Below, in pieces: positions 56,819 through 64,000 of a DNA stretch of 64,000 nucleotides; position 1 is the stretch's first letter, and every line of letters begins with the position of its first letter. The stretch is from NCBI RefSeq assembly GCF_001638985.1, contig NW_017265139.1, forward strand, positions 930,001-994,000. Reading direction: 5' to 3'. Below the pieces are notes generated by a model. It did not search any database. It was not told where the DNA came from and saw only the letters and a program-made list of their open reading frames with translations. Origin of the DNA: Phycomyces blakesleeanus NRRL 1555(-). Taxonomy: Eukaryota; Mucoromycota; Mucoromycetes; Mucorales; Phycomycetaceae. The translations under genes were made by a program, and so were the position numbers.

Positions 56819-59800
56819 TTAAGAACATTTCTCTGAGTTTTGGTTATCGATATTGTCAGTTTCAAAAGGAAGTACACTGACAATGGCCTTGCGAAGATAA
56901 GCTGAAGTGCTCTCAGTGCCCTCAATAGGCAAATCATAAAACAATCTACGGACAAGATCCTTGTGCTCTTCATAATCGAATCCTTTACTAAACAGTTTGC
57001 TCTTCTCAAACTGGGCCTTATTGCTCTCCACCCACTTGTACCAAAAGATCTCTCTGGCCTTCTTCATTATCACAGGAATATCCATAACTGTGTCTGCAGT
57101 CCGTGTCTTGGGGTTGGATGTCTGGAAGCGGTAGATGAGTGCCAATACTTCGACTGCAATCTGTCTTTCAGCAGGGTCGGTAAACCAACCCAGGAATCCT
57201 TCTACGGCCAGAGCAAAGTTGTACTCTTCGGGTGTCATCTCTAGAACAGTGGGGTCTCTGGGCAAACAGTGACTGAAGATCTGGATACCGCGCGAACGGT
57301 CGAGTACTTTCCAGGTCTGAGGGAAGAAGTGAGCTGGAACACGGTTGAGAGCACCGTCGTTTTTGCGACGACGCAACCAGCGCCCACTCGCGTTAGGGAA
57401 GAAGCTAATGATGTTATCTTGAGTTACTTCTTGGTCTCTCTCAGGCTTTTCATCCAATTTTACGCTGAGCTCAATAGTATCAGTAGGACCTTCGTGGGCA
57501 GCCTTGTGGGCTTCGGTGATCTTTTCAACCGGACCTCCCTTCTCACCAATAAACACATACGAATCGCGGTACTTTACATCCCGGATACGCTTGCTTCCCA
57601 GATTCTCTAGTGCCTTGATTGCATCCGATGTCAGGTGCTCCGAGAAATCATCGCGAGAAGCAATAACAACAATCATGCCCGGCTTCAACCAGCCAATAAA
57701 CTTGGCAAATGCGTCACTTTCTTCGCTCGAGATGTGAGTGTCAAAGGAAGCATGTTCAAGAATGATCTTCTGTGGTCTGTCAATGGCCCATACATGGATA
57801 CCACGGGAATTTGCAAACATGGTGTTGCCATTGATCTCCACTCGAGCAAAGTTGCCAGCCATATAGCCACCAGACTGGGCACGGATAATGAGCTGAGTAC
57901 GGTCGGCGTGGCCGTCAGAGGGGGGAGGGAGGATAGGAATAAAGGATTGGTGCTCGCTACCAAGGCTGGAACGGCGCCAGTGATCAGTGAAGCGCGAAAG
58001 CATCAAGAATCCTCCGGGCTTGTCGCGAATCATTATACTGCTACCACTGTCACAAAGAGTGGGACCTGAAAGGATGGTGCCAAGAAGGGACTGGAGCTCG
58101 TATGGAGAGAGCTGCATCAAGTGTTCGATTGCTTCTTCTTCATCGCAGTTATTCATTCGGCTGATCTCTTCACGCAGAGCGATAATAATGTAATGGGTAC
58201 GGAGACGAAGAATACCATCAAACATGTAAGGTGTGGTGCGAACAAAACTACCGAGATAAATGATGATTTCCTGGACTACTGGACCTTCACGTACATCATC
58301 ACTACTATATTATACAAAGTAAATCAAAAGAAACCCAATTAATAACATTCCTTTTTTCTTCTTTCTTGCTGTGTCCATACATACCATTGTTCGACAAACA
58401 TCTTTGCGAGTGTCTCGGGACCCACAGGAGTAGTAATCAAAATTTCTTTGTGTCCGGATCCAATACTGATTTGTTTTTGTCTGATTACTAAATCAGTGAT
58501 ATTGATTGTTAGAGCTGGTACAATCTTGTGCAAGAGACCAGTGGCCTGACGCGCAATAGACCAATACTGGAGTCTGACAGCCTTGAGGTAGACTTCTTCC
58601 AAGAGCTCCTTGAGACTAGCCTGTAATTCACTGATGTAGCTATCCAAATGATCACAAGAAGCCATGTATTGGAGTAAATCGATCTGATCGTAAAGATTAA
58701 CGGATGATGCCAAACTGGCTACGGCTTGGCCAAACTGAGAACGGTCGCCAAGCGTCAATGAAAGCATCTCTGTGGTCGTGGGAGACACATCGGTGGAAAG
58801 TGGAGACTGGCTACGTTCATGAATTTCCTCCTGGCCTCCGAGGTGAACAGTTCCTCCGGTTTCAGGAAGCTTTGACAATACTGCTCCATCTGCAACTGCA
58901 CCCTTGCGCGTGGCTGACAAAAGAGGGCTGTCTTCGTGATCTTTGAGTCTGAACTTTGGTTCGCTTGAGTTGAGGTTCGAAAGAGCAGTGGCAATGTCCT
59001 GGAAATAGCCTTCGTCGTGTAACTTGTCCAAGGGAGTGCCCAGTGACTTTCCTTGGAAGGCGGTGTTGCGTCGCTTGGGAGTTTTGTTGCCGGGCGTAAA
59101 GCCACCAGGTGTGCTGGCCTGTGTCTTGCTCTCGTTGTAGCCCAACTTGCGGTGGGAGGATGAGCCATAATGGGCCGACTTGTTAACCAACAGAATACTT
59201 TCCCAGTCCAACTCAGGCTTGTCAATCAAAAAGTCTAGTGACTCGATATTGGAAGTGTTGATTGTCTCTGAAAGACGCGAGAGACGTACACGCGTACCAT
59301 TGCAGTCACCGGAGCGTAGGTTCATAAAGAAATTCAAAAGATTCTTTCGCGAAGAGTCAAATCCACTACCTCCAGGCGTAGCCATGCTACTTGATTGCAG
59401 GTTGCCGAGCATAGCCTCAGATAATACAACGACAATAGTGGGACGGCCTGCATACAACCAATTGTCGCTACAGAACGCAAGCTCATTCTCAAAGGCTGAA
59501 ATCAAGAAGTCGGGGTCGGAGTTGAGGTAGAAAGTCTCGCTGTCCATAAAATGAGGGGTAAAGACATAGATGTGGCCTTCAATGCGGTACAGTCGTGAGG
59601 TACCAAGCACACCAACCGGACGCTTGGGTCTACCAGTCAATCCTAGCTTGGAGTTCTGTCCAAGTGCGTGGTATACGTCGGCAAGAGCCTTTGGTGGCAA
59701 TACAGTGATACTGGACGAGATTTGGTCAACGGACTGGGTTTCGAGACCATACATGGCCAACTTGTTCTGCAACTCTGGACTCTCAGACAATAGTACGATC

Positions 59801-61688
59801 TGTGTGATTGTCTCACGCTTCTGGGCATTGATATTGAATCGACGACCGAGAGGATCCATTTCAGAGGGCGACAAAAGGTTTTCATAAATAAGACTACCCA
59901 ACAAGTAGAGCGAAAGAGCCCACACAAGAGGGGTATTGTCATTGGGGAGCCGCTTCTGGGAGTGAGGATTGGCTTTTTCGGCTTCGATCAACTCGCATGG
60001 TACATAGTACAATTCTGGCAAAAGGGGAATGTGCAACTTTCCGGTGTCTCCATCGGCGCACGGTTCTCTATCCTCATTGAATATTTTGTTGTTGGGATCC
60101 CAGTGGGCGGAATCGATGATGGTCGGCTCAAGCTTCTTACGGTACTCTTCAACCTGTTCCATGTCCCCAGTGAAAAGACCGTCAAGAACCATGTAGGTAA
60201 AGAATAGTGGCCACTCTGACTCGATGTCTTCAAAAGCCTTAAGTTCGTTGTCGTTGTAGTGGAGACGGGATGTGTCTTCTACCACAGTTTGATGACCGTC
60301 CCGCAAAAATCTCTTCCATCCATACTTTCCCTCCAGCTTCATCTTTGCATCTTCTCTGGTACGCTTGACGAGCTCTGGGTCTGTACAAGCGAATGCGGGG
60401 AAACCAATTACCGATAAAACGGAGCCATCGATTTCCTTGGAGTTAGACTCTCTTGGCAGAACACTCTGGAGTGTTGTTGCATTTCGGGTAAGTTCATCCG
60501 GCAACACATAAATTGTCTAACACAAAATAAACAGTGAGTAATATTATTTAAAAAAATAAATAAAGACAAAATGTGATTCTTTACCGAGGAAGGCCCGCCT
60601 CTAGCTCCGAAAAGATTCACACCATTGATTGCACGCAAAGCAGCCACGGCCATGCCGATAGAAGAGGTGTTTAACTCAGGCTGTCCGTGGTTACTTTTGT
60701 TACCTCGCTCCCAGATACCAAAGTCAGGTGTTCGATAGGCACCTGCATTTTGTAAACAAACATAAGAAGGATTAGAAGGGGGTTTATTGTTACTCGGGTT
60801 ACAGATTCCTAAATCCAATATATATATATATATAGTAAGAAAAAAAAACTTACGTTCGATGTAGAATACAAGGTTCTGAACAAAGTCTACTTCATCTTGA
60901 GTAAAGATAATGTTCAAACCACCAGTAGTCATGTCTGCCATAGCAAGTACAAAGATACTAGTAGCATCGATCTTTTGTTTGTTTCAAAAAAGATATTAAC
61001 GGATTTGCTTATTACTCGTTCAAAATATGTACTCTACCTGAAGATGTCCCCATTCGTTATCCTTGACAACAGTTGCACCTGTCTCTGTCTTGTACTTTGC
61101 ATGCAGGGAATCGAGCTTATCTTGAGTCTTTTTGAATTTTTCGACCTTGTCTGCTTGACGCATCATTGAGAATAAAAGACCGCGCATAAGCTTGACGACA
61201 CTATGTTCAAGCTCGACTAGTGTCCAATGGTAGTAATAGAACAGAGCATTAGAAGGGTCTTATTTTCAATTGTCTTAAATCAAATGTCTTACATGTTCTT
61301 CCACTGCTGTCATCTAATCGTCGATAAGCCAATGCGAGACCATAGACACAGTAGATAGAATACACATTATCACTTTTATAAATCAAAAGGTGAGTTTTTC
61401 TGTCTTTAATATAAAATTGCTTGATAATACTCACCGAACCCAAGCATCCGTGTAATCACCGTGATTCTATTATCATAAAAGAAAACCGCGTCAGCACACG
61501 TTTATTTTCTATTTTGTCAGAAATTGACTATTTTTATTAATATTATTATTTGCTATACTTACGGTGATTGCAACTGACGCAGGGATCAAACCACTGGCAG
61601 CGCTCTGTTTGGACAAGACAGTGGCATTGATAACCTGATAATAGTAATCCAGTCTTTCGAGACTGTGTTTGCGGTTGAAGTGGGCCAT
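56819..61688 (-). CDS. Phosphorylase b kinase regulatory subunit (alpha/beta type)
   Basis: Minus-strand exons 61563-61688, 61435-61466, 61293-61372, 61038-61216, 60854-60971, 60585-60742, 58385-60516 and 56819-58304 join in phase to about 1,436 residues. Collinear with animal PHKA/PHKB from end to end: N-terminal GH15 glucoamylase-like domain ([86 protein letters not shown]), then the [43 protein letters not shown] and [12 protein letters not shown] blocks. In animals this subunit inhibits the gamma kinase until Ca/calmodulin and phosphorylation relieve it, controlling glycogen breakdown. The protein ends SEKCS, so the C-terminal CAAX farnesylation box of animal alpha/beta subunits is absent. 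The last acceptor is a tandem NAG (58304 or 58301), which would add or drop one Ser. Confidence 0.93.
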
Positions 61689-62774
61689 CGGTGAGTAAAG
61701 AGAGAGAGCAAGGAACGAGTTGAAAGCAGGCGAGTAAGAAAGAAAAGGGGAAGGATGTTTGTTTGATATGACGTCGAGCTTAACGCACGATTGGTATGTT
61801 GAGAAATGCGGTGCAGGTTGTGTGACTAATTGGCTTTTCCCGCCGGGAAAGAAAGGAAGAGATCTGGTCTTGGAAAACTTTGTTACAGAGACAAAGTCAA
61901 GTGTGGCGTTTTTGTGGTTGTACTTCTTTGGGATTTTTGTACCTGTTATCTGTGACGATGATCATAGTGACGAAACTAGTTTAGTCCGCTCCAACAAGCA
62001 TAAAGACAATGGTAGCGCCAAGTATGAATGATGGAATCTAACTAAAACCGCCCTGTGGGTTCTGTTTGGAAACATATTCTTTTCTATCACACTGTTTCCG
62101 TACGATCCCACTAACCGCTTTCTACTTCTACTTCTACTTCTCCTTCTTCTTAGTAAATGACCACTAAATGTCCGGAGGTTTATCTTTTCATCTTTTTAGA
62201 TTTTTAAGTTTTTATTAATTTATCTTATTCCTTCACTATAATGTAATGTATTGTCATTGCGTACGACAGAAACAATAGACAGGAATACAAGTTTTTGTAT
62301 TTCATATTTATAATGGCTTTATACAATTTGTACAAAATTTACAAAAGCTGCCTGTATTTTTGTGGTTGGCTAGTCTGGAGTAAAAAAAAATAGTAATTAA
62401 ACAACAAACCCCTCTCATGTACAGATTATATTTAAGAATTAAATGGTGCTTTATTTATTGTCATGGATACCAGGCTAAAATAGAATGGAATATAAAAAAA
62501 TGATAAGAATAATAATAAAAAAAATGAAATTAAAATTCGTTTTTCTGAATACAAGCTTTCCCTCATCTGTCAAGAATAAGGCCACCTTTTCACCCCCTCT
62601 GTCCCCTACCCCCGCTCCCGCTCCCGCTCCTTAGTTTTCAGGTTTCAACCATAGGGATGGAACAGGCACGTACTGTCATGCAGATCTCGGGAAATCCAAG
62701 CCACAAGAAATCTTAGCCGTGTTTACTCTCAGCTTACAACCACATTCAAAGAAAGATACTCCAATACTTGCACC
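61689..62774. other. Shared 5' region of phosphorylase kinase (-) and NSUN (+)
   Basis: Divergent starts about 1.09 kb apart. A frame at 61759-62031 (MFDMTSSLTHDWYVEKC...) looks fairly mixed but has no domain and no splice support. Features include CTTCTACTTCTACTTC (62125-62145) and CCCGCTCCCGCTCCCGCTCC (62609-62630), the latter the most GC-rich short repeat here and a candidate promoter element. Confidence 0.45.
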
Positions 62775-63929
62775 ATGTCAGATACCGAACAGCCTGTGGT
62801 GGATCAGGAAACCCCTGAAAAGGGAAAGCATCAACGCCAGCGCAAAACAGACACCAAGAAGAAGCCGGTATCAAAGAAAAAAGAAAAGGCTCAGCAGAGA
62901 GAACACGAGCGACTCAAGGCAGCTACAGCGACATTCAACAGATTCTATGAAAATGAGTTTGGACCTGAGCGCTGGCCCGTATTACTCGAGGCAATGAAGA
63001 AACCTGTACGTCATTGCATGATGATGAACAAGTATGCACATCCCGAGGATGTACTTGCAAAACTTACGCCCTTGAAAGATGATCTCAGAAGTCTTGATTT
63101 CTTGTCAATTCCCTGTTATGCTTCTACCCTCCCACGATTCCCTCATCCATCCAAGGATCGTGCCAATATTACCGATTGCTACATTCTCGATGCTGGATCA
63201 GTGCTGGCCACCGAGGCATTGGACATTCAACCCCACGATCGTGTACTTGATCTGTGTGCTGCCCCGGGTGGAAAGTCACTCGCCATTCTCCAACGCTTGT
63301 CTGATTACGGAAACCTGACAGTAAATGAGATTTCACCCGATCGTCGTCGCCGTCTTCGCCAAGTTATGGATAATTATGTGCCACCCAAGGTTGCCCAAGA
63401 ACATGTGAATGTGTTGGGTAAAGATGGAACCAGATTTTACCATGATCCAGAACAGTATGACAAGGTACTTCTTGACGCACCTTGTTCATCCGAACGCCAT
63501 CTTTTACATGACGAAAAAGAGTTTGAGCAGTGGACACCTAAACGTACCATACAAAATGCCAAACGACAATTGTCATTACTCAAAGCCGCCTCTTATTCGG
63601 TCAATGTGGGTGGATATGTTGTTTATGGAACATGCTCAATCAGCTCTGCCGAGAATGACAAGGTTGTTGATCGTATGGTGCGAAAAGGAAAGGTACCTAT
63701 GGAAGTAGTACATATGAGCTGGCCCATGGGAGAAAAGACAGAGAATGGCTGGATCATTTTGCCTGACAGATCTGATGGTTGGGGACCTCTTTATTTCTCT
63801 CTTCTGAGAAGAACAGGTGTTTCTAAGGAAGGAGAATGGAACGATGATGAAGAAGAGGATGACGAAGAAGAGGAAGAGGAAGTAGAGGAGAAGAAGCCAA
63901 AGAAAAAAAGTTCAAAGAGTAAAAAATAA
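62775..63929 (+). CDS. NSUN3/NSUN4-like RNA cytosine-5 methyltransferase
   Basis: Intronless, 384 residues. A basic N-terminal tail (about 18-50) precedes a RsmB-type catalytic domain: LDLCAAPGGKSLAIL (159-172, SAM motif I), NEISPDR (184-190), LLDAPCSSERHLLHD (232-246, with Cys237) and GTCSIS (285-290, with Cys287). The two Cys are the release and nucleophile cysteines of RNA m5C methyltransferases. The SERHLLHD context after PCS is that of the mitochondrial NSUN3/NSUN4 group (12S rRNA or tRNA-Met), not Nop2 or Trm4. The N-terminus is acidic first and then Lys-rich, not a typical mitochondrial presequence. The C-terminus is an acidic run (about 353-370) followed by a KKPKKKSSKSKK tail, which suggests nuclear or nucleolar targeting instead. 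Confidence 0.88.
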   Translation: MSDTEQPVVDQETPEKGKHQRQRKTDTKKKPVSKKKEKAQQREHERLKAATATFNRFYENEFGPERWPVLLEAMKKPVRHCMMMNKYAHPEDVLAKLTPLKDDLRSLDFLSIPCYASTLPRFPHPSKDRANITDCYILDAGSVLATEALDIQPHDRVLDLCAAPGGKSLAILQRLSDYGNLTVNEISPDRRRRLRQVMDNYVPPKVAQEHVNVLGKDGTRFYHDPEQYDKVLLDAPCSSERHLLHDEKEFEQWTPKRTIQNAKRQLSLLKAASYSVNVGGYVVYGTCSISSAENDKVVDRMVRKGKVPMEVVHMSWPMGEKTENGWIILPDRSDGWGPLYFSLLRRTGVSKEGEWNDDEEEDDEEEEEEVEEKKPKKKSSKSKK

Positions 63930-64000
63930 AAAAATAAAATAAAAAAATAAAAAATAGCCATTATATTATATTCAAAACAATCTACATATGCGTCTTTCTA
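63930..64000. other. 3' flank of the NSUN-like gene
   Basis: A-rich with repeated AAATAAAA, likely polyadenylation region; the window ends here. Confidence 0.5.

Noticed and set aside
57269..58193. Plus-strand frames of 60-145 codons
   Set aside because: Shadows of the large last exon of the phosphorylase kinase gene, which has strong family similarity on the minus strand.

Overview
This is a eukaryotic, AT-rich chromosomal window from an early-diverging fungus. Mucoromycota, most likely Mucorales, fits best. The evidence is short GT-AG introns in most genes, homopolymer and hexanucleotide microsatellites throughout the gaps, a squalene synthase (ergosterol pathway), and two conserved genes that are typical of animals and, to my knowledge, missing from yeasts: an NELF-A-like protein and a phosphorylase kinase regulatory subunit. 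Decayed mobile-element genes of types I recall as common in Mucorales genomes also fit. Species cannot be fixed from the sequence alone.

Layout. 1.1-3.1 kb (+): alpha-arrestin with a PPxY motif. 4.4-5.2 kb (-): secreted precursor with Kex2-spaced 36-residue repeats, a candidate peptide-hormone gene. 8.66-11.32 kb: a decayed mobile element bounded by inverted IS1595/Merlin-like ends and carrying a broken C2H2 finger/nuclease-like gene. 14.0-14.5 kb (-): small secreted, probably GPI-anchored protein. 18.7-20.5 kb (+): squalene synthase. 24.1-24.9 kb (-): BCP/Dot5-type peroxiredoxin. 26.0-27.6 kb (+): Rho-family GTPase. 28.5-30.3 kb (-): TBC-domain protein. 31.7-33.3 kb (+): FYVE-RING protein. 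34.2-35.2 kb: two MITEs in tandem. 35.5-38.7 kb (+): a lysine-rich protein and a CCCH zinc-finger protein. 39.6-41.1 kb (+): F-box protein. 42.5-43.6 kb (-): unrecognised gene running into a minisatellite. 46.7-49.3 kb (+): NELF-A-like protein. 50.3-55.15 kb: a nest of broken elements (dead IS630/Tc1-type transposase, an inverted truncated copy of its end, and a second nuclease-like pseudogene). 55.2-56.6 kb (+): PfkB/Mak32-like protein. 56.8-61.7 kb (-): phosphorylase kinase alpha/beta. 62.8-63.9 kb (+): NSUN3/4-like RNA m5C methyltransferase.

The genes are not an operon or an obvious cluster. Three (Rho GTPase, TBC, FYVE-RING) plus the arrestin belong broadly to membrane traffic and signalling. 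Exon boundaries were worked out by hand from GT/AG sites, reading phase and protein continuity. Family names are from sequence recognition without database searches. Several open frames begin at TTG or GTG; I moved those starts to the first sensible ATG.
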